From Saprospirales bacterium (GTDB taxonomy: Bacteria > Bacteroidota > Bacteroidia > Chitinophagales > JADJOU01): a DNA stretch of 44,243 bases. Positions within the stretch are counted from its first letter, which is position 1. Each line of letters starts with the position of its first letter. Positions 9,968 to 18,818 of the stretch are shown here, one piece after another. The notes beneath the pieces were generated by a model. The model did not search any database, had not been told where the DNA came from, and saw nothing but the letters and a program-made list of their open reading frames with translations. Made by a program: the position numbers and the translations under genes. The stretch lies in NCBI GenBank assembly GCA_947441115.1, contig CANESS010000005.1, forward strand, positions 1 through 44,243, written 5' to 3'.

Positions 9968-11595
9968 TGAGCATAGGAGAAAATAGGAATATAGATGAAA
10001 TGAAGCTGAAAATTTCACAATGGAAAAGGCTGCGATCGACCATTCATCTTGGCGGTGGCCAAAAAGCTATAGATAAGCAACATGAACAAGGAAAATTGAC
10101 AGCTAGAGAGCGCATAACCTTATTGTTAGATAAAAATACAAACACTATTGAAATTGCTGAATTCGCAGGCTATGAAATGTATGAAGATGTGGGAGGCTGT
10201 CCGTCTGGAGGCGCAGTAGTCGTTATGGGATACGTGTCTCGCAGACTGGTCATCATCGTAGCCAATGATGCCACAGTAAAGGCGGGTGCTTGGTTTCCTA
10301 TTACAGCTAAGAAAAATTTACGTGCCCAGGAGATAGCTATGGAGAATAAAATTCCTATTATCTATTTAGTAGATAGTGCTGGGGTATTTCTTCCTATGCA
10401 GGATGAGATTTTTCCGGATAAAGAGCACTTCGGTAGAATGTTTAGAAATAATGCCAAAATGAGTGCCATGGGAATTCCTCAGATAGCGGCAGTCATGGGA
10501 AGCTGTGTAGCAGGAGGTGCTTATTTACCCATAATGAGCGATGAATCTCTGATAGTAGATAAGACGGGAAGTATATTTTTAGCGGGTTCTTACTTAGTGA
10601 AAGCAGCTATAGGAGAGGATATCGACAATGAAACCCTTGGTGGAGCTACTACCCACTGCGAGATCAGTGGAGTTACGGATTATAAAATGGAAAATGATCA
10701 GGCTTGTATAGAGAAAATACGAAGTTTAGTAGATAAGTTAGGTCATAGAGTCCAGACTGGTTTTGATCGAATAGAATCGCAACCTGCTGTTGGAGACGAG
10801 GATGCTATTTATAAATTCATATCCGAGGATAATTCAAAGCCATATGACACACAAGAACTCCTGAAAACTATCGTGGATAAAGGAGAAATAGATGAATATA
10901 AAGCCCTCTATGGTCAGTCTATAGTATGCGCTTATGCACGAATAGATGGCTGGTCTGTGGGCATAGTAGCCAATCAGCGTAAAGTGGTCAAGAGCAAGAA
11001 AGGGGAGATGCAATTTGGAGGAGTTATCTACAGCGATAGTGCAGATAAGGCCGCTCGATTTATCATGAACTGTAATCAAAAAAGAATCCCACTCGTTTTC
11101 CTTCAAGATGTGACTGGATTTATGGTAGGATCGAGAAGTGAACACGGCGGTATTATTAAGGATGGAGCTAAATTGGTGAACGCAATGGCGAATTCTATTG
11201 TACCGAAATTTACTATCATCATAGGAAATAGCTATGGAGCTGGCAACTATGCCATGTGCGGCAAAGCCTATGATCCGCGCCTTATCTATTCATGGCCTAC
11301 GGGAAAAATGGCCGTAATGGGCGGTTCTCAGGCAGCCAATACGCTTCTACAAATCCAAGTCGCTGCATTAAAGAAAAAAGGGGAGGAAATAGATGAAGAA
11401 AAAAAGCAAGAAATGCTTAAAAAAGTGACAGATCAATATCTAAAAACTACGACTCCATACTACGCCGCAGCCAGATTATGGACAGATGGCATCATGGATC
11501 CGGCAGATACACGCAAGGTGATTTCCATGGGTATCGAGGCAGCAAATCATGCACCGATTCCAGATCAGTACATTTTAGGTGCTATACAAACATAG
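9967..11595 (+). CDS. acyl-CoA carboxylase carboxyltransferase (beta) subunit
   Basis: ORF; KLTARERITLLLD, GGCPSGGAVVVMGYV, VAGGAYLPIMSDE, GGSQAANTL; crotonase-like carboxyltransferase fold signatures (propionyl-/methylcrotonyl-CoA type). Confidence 0.92.
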   Translation: MSIGENRNIDEMKLKISQWKRLRSTIHLGGGQKAIDKQHEQGKLTARERITLLLDKNTNTIEIAEFAGYEMYEDVGGCPSGGAVVVMGYVSRRLVIIVANDATVKAGAWFPITAKKNLRAQEIAMENKIPIIYLVDSAGVFLPMQDEIFPDKEHFGRMFRNNAKMSAMGIPQIAAVMGSCVAGGAYLPIMSDESLIVDKTGSIFLAGSYLVKAAIGEDIDNETLGGATTHCEISGVTDYKMENDQACIEKIRSLVDKLGHRVQTGFDRIESQPAVGDEDAIYKFISEDNSKPYDTQELLKTIVDKGEIDEYKALYGQSIVCAYARIDGWSVGIVANQRKVVKSKKGEMQFGGVIYSDSADKAARFIMNCNQKRIPLVFLQDVTGFMVGSRSEHGGIIKDGAKLVNAMANSIVPKFTIIIGNSYGAGNYAMCGKAYDPRLIYSWPTGKMAVMGGSQAANTLLQIQVAALKKKGEEIDEEKKQEMLKKVTDQYLKTTTPYYAAARLWTDGIMDPADTRKVISMGIEAANHAPIPDQYILGAIQT

Positions 11596-11682
11596 TTAAT
11601 TCTTATGCGGATAGTTATCGATAAAATTTTGAATGTAAAATAATGGAGAACCAAAACTTACAGCTAAAAACTAAAAACTATT

Positions 11683-12495
11683 TTGTCTATCATATCGCTA
11701 TCTTCTGACCTAGGTAATAACAACTTTGCTTTGGCTGAGTTTAAGGCCAGTATAGCTCAGCGTTTTTCTCAGCATCAAGTTTTAGACCTATTTCATAATC
11801 AGGAAGTTTATGATATCGAAAGCATAGCTTATCAGTTGCTAGGCGCATTAAATACCTTCCCTGAGGGTTCTATTCATGTAGTATACAATAAATATGCTGT
11901 TCAAAATTCAGATATTCTTATCACTAAATTGAATAATCAGTTCATTTTAGCGCCGAATAATGGCATACTGTCATTGATTCACTTCTTAGACTTTCAAAGC
12001 AAGGTCTATCAGATAGATGGGCTGCAAGTGAAGAAGGAAACTTACCAGTCATGGTTGGATGCCTTAGGTTCTTTGATCGACGATAGAATACCTCCTGCGG
12101 CTATAGAGACCAATAATTTCATTCAGACCAAGCCCTTTCAATCGGACTTGTTTTTTATGGATACGAAGATGATTACCCGGGTATTACATACGGACTCCAT
12201 AGGGAATATAGTTCTCAATATACAAAAGGAAGAATTTTATAACTACATGGCTGATCGTGCTTTTTTCATCTCCTTCATCAGTTCTAAAATTTACCAACTA
12301 TCACCAAACTATGCTACTACATATAATCCGAATCGTATAGGCGCTATTTTTAATGCCACAGGGTTTTTAGAGCTATTTATGATAGGAGGAAATCTCGCAG
12401 AGCTGTTTAGTGTCAATAAATGGAAGAACAATAAATTGGAAATACTCATAGACCATGATACGAATCGTGAAATTAACTTTCAACCCCGCGCATAG
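11683..12495 (+). CDS. SAM hydroxide adenosyltransferase (DUF62, SAM-dependent chlorinase/fluorinase-like)
   Basis: ORF with TTG start; ISLSSDLGNNNFALAEFKASI, PNNGILSLI, DSIGNIVLN. Confidence 0.85.
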   Translation: MSIISLSSDLGNNNFALAEFKASIAQRFSQHQVLDLFHNQEVYDIESIAYQLLGALNTFPEGSIHVVYNKYAVQNSDILITKLNNQFILAPNNGILSLIHFLDFQSKVYQIDGLQVKKETYQSWLDALGSLIDDRIPPAAIETNNFIQTKPFQSDLFFMDTKMITRVLHTDSIGNIVLNIQKEEFYNYMADRAFFISFISSKIYQLSPNYATTYNPNRIGAIFNATGFLELFMIGGNLAELFSVNKWKNNKLEILIDHDTNREINFQPRA

Positions 12496-12751
12496 GCAGG
12501 ATTTTATAGACTTAGTAGTCCAATACAAAGACCAAATCGGCTCCTATCCCGGCTGTCATGGGGTAGATTTTCTCAATGATAGACTGAATGAAAATATTTT
12601 CTTCACCTACAGCCACTGGCAAGCCCCCGAAGCCCTAGAAGCCTATCGAAATAGTGAACTCTTTAATGACGTCTGGTCGCAGGTCAAGGTCTGGTTCGCC
12701 GATAAGCCCGAAGCCTGGTCGGTAGAGGAGATGGGGGTGATTATTAAGTGA
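12455..12751 (+). CDS. putative quinol monooxygenase / ABM domain protein
   Basis: ORF; MIRIVKLTFNPAHRQDFI...FFTYSHWQAPEALEAYRNSELF..KPEAWSVE, typical of Bacteroidota ABM proteins. Confidence 0.85.
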   Translation: MIRIVKLTFNPAHRQDFIDLVVQYKDQIGSYPGCHGVDFLNDRLNENIFFTYSHWQAPEALEAYRNSELFNDVWSQVKVWFADKPEAWSVEEMGVIIK

Positions 12752-12788
12752 TAAGTTTTTAGTGATAAGTTGCAAGTTGAGTTTTCTT

Positions 12789-12820
12789 CTAGTTGAGTCT
12801 CTCAAAGAGGACTCAACTAG
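12789..12820. terminator. inverted repeat, likely bidirectional terminator between convergent genes
   Basis: CTAGTTGAGTC ... GACTCAACTAG: perfect 11-bp arms, plus CTC/GAG after a 1-nt bulge and an AAA loop. Confidence 0.65.
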
Positions 12821-12911
12821 CTTAATATTAACTCGTCCTATATAATCCTCTGAGTCCCTTGCAGGAGAATCAGAGGGGAGAAAATGAGCCTAGGTAGAAT
12901 AAACTAATAGG

Positions 12912-13328
12912 CTACACAAACGCCTCTTCTTTTTTATCCAGCACTACCCATTTTCGCTCGCTGGTGAGTTTGAGGGTAGCTATATATTCTTGCTTCCATT
13001 GATTGGGAGCTATCAGGGAGAGAAACTCTTTGTCCTCTTTCCCTCGATACATATAGTAGATTTCGCCTATGACAGGCTCGAAGTTAAATTGCGCTTTATA
13101 GGCTAATTCATTCCACTGATATTCTTCGATGAGTTTATTATACTCCGATTTGAGTTCATTGAATTTCGACTCAAACTCTTTATTGACTCTATGAATGCCC
13201 GTGGTTTTCCAGGCTACTGTATCATCTAGTTTTATGACTGGTGCTCCAATATTGCTTGCATAGGGCAATAATTTTGAGTTATAGCCTTGGTCTTCGTCAT
13301 ATACTATGCTATCTGGTTTTTTTTCCAT
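12912..13328 (-). CDS. DUF2452 family protein
   Basis: ORF; internal start MEKKPDSIVYDEDQGYNSKLLPYASNIGAPVIKLDD matches the family N-terminus; ORF-track start (13391) is probably over-extended. Confidence 0.75.
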   Translation of the reverse strand: MEKKPDSIVYDEDQGYNSKLLPYASNIGAPVIKLDDTVAWKTTGIHRVNKEFESKFNELKSEYNKLIEEYQWNELAYKAQFNFEPVIGEIYYMYRGKEDKEFLSLIAPNQWKQEYIATLKLTSERKWVVLDKKEEAFV

Positions 13329-13537
13329 ACCGGAGTTCTGAAATACAATGTTTTTATAAAGGGAATCTGTTTCTATGACAAAATTAAACAAGTATTTTTT
13401 AATTCATGATAAACATGGACATAATATTGCAAAAATATAAATAACAAACAATCTAGCTTTTGACAAAATAATAGCCTATCCACAGATATACTATTATTAG
13501 ATTAACTTTAAATATTGATACTATAAAAACTGACAAA

Positions 13538-14004
13538 TCAATCTCCCCATTGCAATGCCACAGAGATTGAAATAACTAACATATATAATAATATATTCCA
13601 GCTTTTCATTTCAAATAAAGCGCTGGTACCTGTAATAAATAGACTCATAAAAAGACCGGCTATTGCGCCATGAAGTGCTCCATGTCCGAATGTTCTGAAG
13701 GCTGTACCACAATCATTCATAAAAGCTTGATAACTCAGTAATGTACTTTCTGCTATATCTCTACCAATCATAGCAATAGCAACCATTTGGTGTAGACATA
13801 ACTGCATTGAGATAGATGAAGCCAATAGAGAGGATAAGTAGACTAAAAGAAATGCTTTCCAACTACCACTGTTGTCTGTGTTACTCCTTTGCTCCTCTGG
13901 GAAGCCGCTGGCAGCCATCCTGGCATACCCAAGAACCTTTATCTACCATACTATTCTTAATAAGAGTGGGACAAGCGCCACACTTATAAAACTGGACAAT
14001 TCAT
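13538..14004 (-). pseudogene. zinc-ribbon + transmembrane protein gene interrupted by two frameshifts
   Basis: Three successive minus-strand frames: MNCPVL (from ATG at 14004), then YKCGACPTLIKNSMVDKGSWVCQDGCQRLPRGAKE, then the track ORF ...SNTDNSGSWKAFLLVYLSSLLASSISMQLCLHQ... Confidence 0.6.
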
Positions 14005-14151
14005 ATTTTAATTATTTTAGTTTAATCTTAAAATTAACATTTATTTTTATTCGACAGTTTTTTTAGTAGACTTGAACTATCAACTTAGAGTTTAGTCCAT
14101 TTCTATGTGGGTTGAAAAAATTCTTGAATTATGACTGAAATATAAACTCCT

Positions 14152-14159
14152 TATATTTG
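14152..14159 (+). promoter_or_regulatory. -7 element TATATTTG, 4 nt before a GTG start
   Basis: Exact TAnnTTTG match. Confidence 0.6.
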
Positions 14160-14163
14160 CAGT

Positions 14164-14769
14164 GTGAATTTAATACAGACATTTGATATTTTTCAAAAGG
14201 TCATCTCTGATTATCATATTTTAGATAGCCTTGAAGCGCCTATACAAAATCCATTTCCTTCAAAGAGTACGGAGAGTCTTTTGTATGAAAAATGCTGGAT
14301 AGATTGTATCCAATGGCACTGCGAGGATGAGGTAAGACATCCAAAGATAGACGCAGAGCGGATTCGTTTTTTTAAGAATAGAATCGATAGCCTAAATCAA
14401 ATGAGAACCAATCTAGTAGAGCAGTTAGATGATTATTTCTTAGCCTTATTTGAGCATATTCAATATCAATCTGATGCCAAACTTAACACAGAAAGCCCAG
14501 CCTGGGCTATTGATCGCCTTTCTATTTTAGCTCTAAAAATCTACCATATGCGCGAAGAGGTAGAGCGCACTGACCTTAGTCTAGAGCTCTTTCAAGTCTA
14601 TCAGCAGAAGTTAGAATTACTTCTCACCCAAAAATTAGATTTAATGGAAGCCATACAACAATTCTTAAAGTCGATCGAGCAAGGTAAGACCCTATTTAAG
14701 GTATATCGTCAGGTGAAAATGTATAATGATGCCGATTTAAATCCTGTTCTTCGCGCTATCAAGTCATGA
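14164..14769 (+). CDS. DUF4254 family protein
   Basis: ORF with GTG start; LYEKCWIDCIQWHCEDEVRHPKID, NQMRTNLVEQLD; adjacent to GT9 as is usual for the family. Confidence 0.85.
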   Translation: MNLIQTFDIFQKVISDYHILDSLEAPIQNPFPSKSTESLLYEKCWIDCIQWHCEDEVRHPKIDAERIRFFKNRIDSLNQMRTNLVEQLDDYFLALFEHIQYQSDAKLNTESPAWAIDRLSILALKIYHMREEVERTDLSLELFQVYQQKLELLLTQKLDLMEAIQQFLKSIEQGKTLFKVYRQVKMYNDADLNPVLRAIKS

Positions 14770-15773
14770 AGGACATCGTAGTTTTAAGATTATCTTCACT
14801 AGGCGATATAGCCATGACGGTTCCAGTCTTATTATCTTTTCATAAAGCTTTTCCCGACTGTACTATTCGACTTATTACTAGGAGACGATTCGCTCCTATA
14901 TTTTCACACCTTGATTTTGTCACTATAGATGCCATAGATCTGGATAATAAGCCTATTTCAATCATTCAATGGATTCGTTTCGCTATACAACTTTCTAAAT
15001 CTAGGCCAGAATTTGTTTTTGACCTCCACGATGTTCTACGGACCAAGGTCATTCGATTGTTTTGTAGCTTTAATGGCAGTAAAGTCTTCGTTTTAGATAA
15101 AGGAAGAGAAGAAAAGAGAGCTTTATTAGAGCAAAAAGGAGGCTCGATTCGATACCTCAAGACTACAGTGCAGCGTTACGCAGATGTGTTCGAAAAAGGA
15201 GGGTTTTCCTTCCAACTTCAACCTATTTTTTTGCCAAGATTAGAAGAATCTAGCGAAAAAATTAGTATAGGTATAGCTCCATTCGCCAAGCATACAAGTA
15301 AAGAGTATGGAATGGAAAAGATGGCTCAAATTCTTCATCTATTAGTCAAGCATCCAGAAATTCATATCCAGATATATGGTCATGGATCTAGAGAGTATAG
15401 GCTAGCGCAGAGTATGACTAAGGGGTTGACTAATGTTAGCATTCTTATTGATCAGTTCAGTTTTGAGAAAGAATTAACATTCATATCGAGATTAGACCTT
15501 TTTCTAGCTATGGATAGTGGAAACGGACATTTAGCCGCCAATTATGGTATACCTGTATTAACCCTTTGGGGTACCACGCACCCAAGTATTGGATTTGGAC
15601 CATATTTACAGCCAGCAGAATACTCGTTTTTCCCTGATAGAGCCATCTATCTTGATATACCGGTGTCTATTTTTGGGCCTTGCGATCGAGCTGATTATGA
15701 TAGGGCGATAGATAATATTAATCCAATAGTCGTATATCAAAAAACACTCAATGTGCTAGGTTTAAACGATTAG
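14766..15773 (+). CDS. glycosyltransferase family 9 (heptosyltransferase-like)
   Basis: ORF; IVVLRLSSLGDIAMTVPVL, LFLAMDSGNGHLAANYGIPVLTLWGTTHP. Confidence 0.9.
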   Translation: MKDIVVLRLSSLGDIAMTVPVLLSFHKAFPDCTIRLITRRRFAPIFSHLDFVTIDAIDLDNKPISIIQWIRFAIQLSKSRPEFVFDLHDVLRTKVIRLFCSFNGSKVFVLDKGREEKRALLEQKGGSIRYLKTTVQRYADVFEKGGFSFQLQPIFLPRLEESSEKISIGIAPFAKHTSKEYGMEKMAQILHLLVKHPEIHIQIYGHGSREYRLAQSMTKGLTNVSILIDQFSFEKELTFISRLDLFLAMDSGNGHLAANYGIPVLTLWGTTHPSIGFGPYLQPAEYSFFPDRAIYLDIPVSIFGPCDRADYDRAIDNINPIVVYQKTLNVLGLND

Positions 15774-15851
15774 TTTATTAAATTAGTTTAAAACTATATT
15801 ATCTAAATCAATGTGTTTATTCTTGAATTTATAGTTCTAGCATATTCATCT

Positions 15852-15859
15852 TATTTTTG
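15852..15859 (+). promoter_or_regulatory. -7 element TATTTTTG upstream of menD
   Basis: Exact TAnnTTTG match, 23 nt before the GTG start. Confidence 0.4.
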
Positions 15860-15882
15860 TAAATATTTGTATTTTAATTTTT

Positions 15883-17529
15883 GTGCTAGTTTCCAATAAA
15901 AAATCCGCCCTTTATCTCAAATCTTATTTCAAACAAATAGGACTAACCCAAATTGTAATATGCCCAGGTAGTAGAAATTTGCCTTTAATCGTGAATTTCT
16001 CTAACGATCCAGATTTCAAGGTCTATAGTATCATAGATGAGCGGGTGGCAGGATTTTTTGCTCTAGGTCTGGCTAAAGCTAGTCGAAAGCCTACAGCTGT
16101 TATTACCACATCGGGCTCGGCAGCTCTAAATCTTGCGCCAGCTATGGTAGAAGCCTACTATCAGAGATTGCCACTGTTAGCTATTACTGCAGATAGACCA
16201 GAAGAGCGAATAGAAAAAGGTGAGAACCAAACCATAGTTCAGAAAGGATTATTTACAAACTACGTCTCTTATGAAATGGAACTAGAGGAAAAAATTAGTT
16301 TCAATCTATTTGAGAAAAATATACAGTCTCTTCATCAGTTTTTATTTCAAAGCCCTAACTCGGGAAACGTTCATATTAATCTTCCTTTTTCAGAACCTTT
16401 GGATTCCGTGGAGTATTTACTAGGGAAGTTTAAATTTAATTTGAACCAAAAAAAAGCGCCTCTTAAATCTGTTTTAAATTCTATCATTCCTTTTCAAAAA
16501 GGACAAAATGTCATAATTTATTTATCCAGCTTCCATGAAGATCTTCAACTAAATCAGTTATTGGAAGACGGTGTTTTGAATAAGAATTGGGTAGTTATCT
16601 CCGAACTGCATTCTGGTTGGAAGCATAAAAATCTCATATCACAAATTGACTTAATTTTAAGTGGCGATAGAATAGTACACAAGCCTGATATACTAATAAC
16701 TATAGGCGAAACTATGCTTTCTAAAAAGTTTAGGAACTACATACGTAGCCTAGAGGGATTAAAGCATATCGATGTCTCTTATTCTACTCGAAATTGGGAT
16801 AGCTTATCTTCTGATTATAAGAATGTAATATACAATCATAACATAGCGCAAATTTTAGATTTTGAGAATACTCATAGTTTTCAGTCCAGTTGGTTAGAAG
16901 CTGAAATCAAAGCTAATGACTATCTTAAGAATAGGTGTCAGCCTTTGATTTATCAAGAGTTTAGTCTAGTCCATAATATAATTAACTCAATAGATAATCA
17001 ATCTTTTATATTTTGGGGGAATTCCTCTTTGATTCGTTACGCCAACTGGTCTAACTGGAAGGAAAGGGCTCAATTGAGCCATTTATCTAACCGAGGTGTA
17101 TCTGGAATAGAAGGTGTTTTAGCTACAGCTGTTGGTTATCAATCATTTATTGGAGCAGATGATTTCTATTGTTTTTTAGGGGACGTCAGTCTTTTATATG
17201 AAATAAATAGCCTTTCTGTATTACAATATGTTGATAATTTCAAGATTTTAGTACTAAATAATCATGGAGGACGCATATTTGATCAGATACATAATGGGGA
17301 GATTCTAGGCGAAACTAATGCACTGTTGACACCTCATGCCGCTAGCTTTGAAGTATTAGCAAAGCTATACGATATAGATTATATGAAAGTGAACGACTTA
17401 AATTCCTTTTTAGCACAATTTCCTTACTTAAAATCGCAAAAAGGAAAGATTTTGTTTGAAATCAATATAACAGACGCCGATTGGGTGAGTTGGAAAGATT
17501 ATTTCAATGAATTTGGCTCAAACGATTGA
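15883..17529 (+). CDS. menD: 2-succinyl-5-enolpyruvyl-6-hydroxy-3-cyclohexene-1-carboxylate synthase
   Basis: ORF with GTG start; CPGSRNLPLIV, DERVAGFFALGLAKASRKPTAVITTSGSAALNLAPAMVEAYY, ADRPEE, ThDP-binding GDVSLLYEINSL. Confidence 0.93.
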   Translation: MLVSNKKSALYLKSYFKQIGLTQIVICPGSRNLPLIVNFSNDPDFKVYSIIDERVAGFFALGLAKASRKPTAVITTSGSAALNLAPAMVEAYYQRLPLLAITADRPEERIEKGENQTIVQKGLFTNYVSYEMELEEKISFNLFEKNIQSLHQFLFQSPNSGNVHINLPFSEPLDSVEYLLGKFKFNLNQKKAPLKSVLNSIIPFQKGQNVIIYLSSFHEDLQLNQLLEDGVLNKNWVVISELHSGWKHKNLISQIDLILSGDRIVHKPDILITIGETMLSKKFRNYIRSLEGLKHIDVSYSTRNWDSLSSDYKNVIYNHNIAQILDFENTHSFQSSWLEAEIKANDYLKNRCQPLIYQEFSLVHNIINSIDNQSFIFWGNSSLIRYANWSNWKERAQLSHLSNRGVSGIEGVLATAVGYQSFIGADDFYCFLGDVSLLYEINSLSVLQYVDNFKILVLNNHGGRIFDQIHNGEILGETNALLTPHAASFEVLAKLYDIDYMKVNDLNSFLAQFPYLKSQKGKILFEINITDADWVSWKDYFNEFGSND

Positions 17530-17562
17530 ATCATTGTATTTTATATTCTGGGATCGATAATT

Positions 17563-18068
17563 TTAAATCGTATTGGTCATCAATAAACTTGAGTCTACGA
17601 TTTTTATATTGTTGTATTTCAATTGTTTAATTGCGTTATTGTGTTTGGAAGTTTCCAATGTTAGTTCGCAATTAATTTCATTTGCTACTTGTATGATTTG
17701 TGTTTGCTTTAGACAAAGAATAGCACTTTCTTTGCATGTTTCAATAAGTCCATGTAGCCCTAATTTAGTCCCACCATAAAAATAAACTACAATTCTTAAT
17801 CTGAAATAAATAGAGTTGATTTAGAATGGGTTTTCCGCCTCATTTTGAAGATTCTCCATCATCATTGGCTCCCACTTCTTCATTAAGAAAGCCTATTCTT
17901 ATAGACATAGCAGATAAATAAGGCTGGCTTTGAGGTGATGAATCCTTAATTGAAGTAAAGCTTCTTTAAATGCTGATATAGAAGAAGTAAGATAGAGAAA
18001 TTCGATAAACTTAAACGAAAACTCTTAAATTCTCCTTGTGATAGCTTATCGCTGGTTTTTATGACCAT
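17563..18068 (-). pseudogene. YigZ/IMPACT family (UPF0029) pseudogene with frameshifts and an in-frame stop
   Basis: Minus-strand fragments in sequence: MVIKTSDKLSQGEFKSF / KFIEFLYLTSSISAFKEALLQLRIHHLKAS / IRIGFLNEEVGANDDGESSK*GGKPILNQLY / FYGGTKLGLHGLIETCKESAILCLKQTQIIQVANEINCELTLETSKHNNAIKQLKYNNIKIVDSSLLMTNTI*; matches the family ANDDGEPS..GKPIL and YFGGxKLGxGGLI signatures. Confidence 0.85.
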
Positions 18069-18073
18069 TTTAT

Positions 18074-18805
18074 CTAACCCTCAATTTGAATTCTAAATAT
18101 GGACTCTGAATATTGAGACGAATTCTCTAAAACTTGAATTAATTTTTCTGCCACTTTGACGGGGCTGTAGAGTTCATTTTTCTCATATAATTCTTCAAAC
18201 TTTGGCTTCATAGCAAAATTCCCCAAACTCGAATTTCGTATATGTTCTTGCATTTTGGTATCCACTACGCCTGGTGCAATACTGAAACATCGAATAGGAA
18301 ATTCCATATGTTTCTGTTCTAATTCAATGCATTTACTCAGCATCTCTAAGGCTGCTTTTGAAGCACAATAATTCGCCCAAGAAGCATAGGCTCCTGTCGC
18401 GGCACCACTTGAGATATTGATTATAGACTTGACTACAGGTGAATTTTGATATTTCTGAATGAACTTAGTGGAAAGGAGCATAGCTGCTGTGTAATTCACT
18501 GTAATAACGTCTTCTATGGACTCAAGGTCGATTTTATCCAACGTATTGATTTCGCCCAGCATCCCAGCATTATTGATTAAGTGAATGGCGCCATATTCCT
18601 CATCTAAGTCCGGAAAATGAATCTCTTTGACTCGATCTATTTTTGATAGGTCCAAGGACTGAAAAATGAAATTTTCTGCCTCTAAAGGCCAGTTTCTGGC
18701 TATTCCTAGCACACAATTGCTTTCCTTTTCAATTAATTTCTGACTAAGAGCCAGTCCTATACCGCTGCTGCAGCCAGTAATGATGATTAAAGACTTTTTA
18801 GACAT
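18074..18805 (-). CDS. SDR family NAD(P)-dependent oxidoreductase
   Basis: ORF; IITGCSSGIGLAL, NNAGMLG, YCASKAALE. Confidence 0.9.
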   Translation of the reverse strand: MSKKSLIIITGCSSGIGLALSQKLIEKESNCVLGIARNWPLEAENFIFQSLDLSKIDRVKEIHFPDLDEEYGAIHLINNAGMLGEINTLDKIDLESIEDVITVNYTAAMLLSTKFIQKYQNSPVVKSIINISSGAATGAYASWANYCASKAALEMLSKCIELEQKHMEFPIRCFSIAPGVVDTKMQEHIRNSSLGNFAMKPKFEELYEKNELYSPVKVAEKLIQVLENSSQYSESIFRIQIEG

Positions 18806-18818
18806 ATAACCTTCTAGA

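Noticed and set aside
17573-17779. Plus-strand ORF of 68 aa
   Set aside because: Antisense to the recognisable YigZ/IMPACT pseudogene; the minus-strand reading carries the family signatures.
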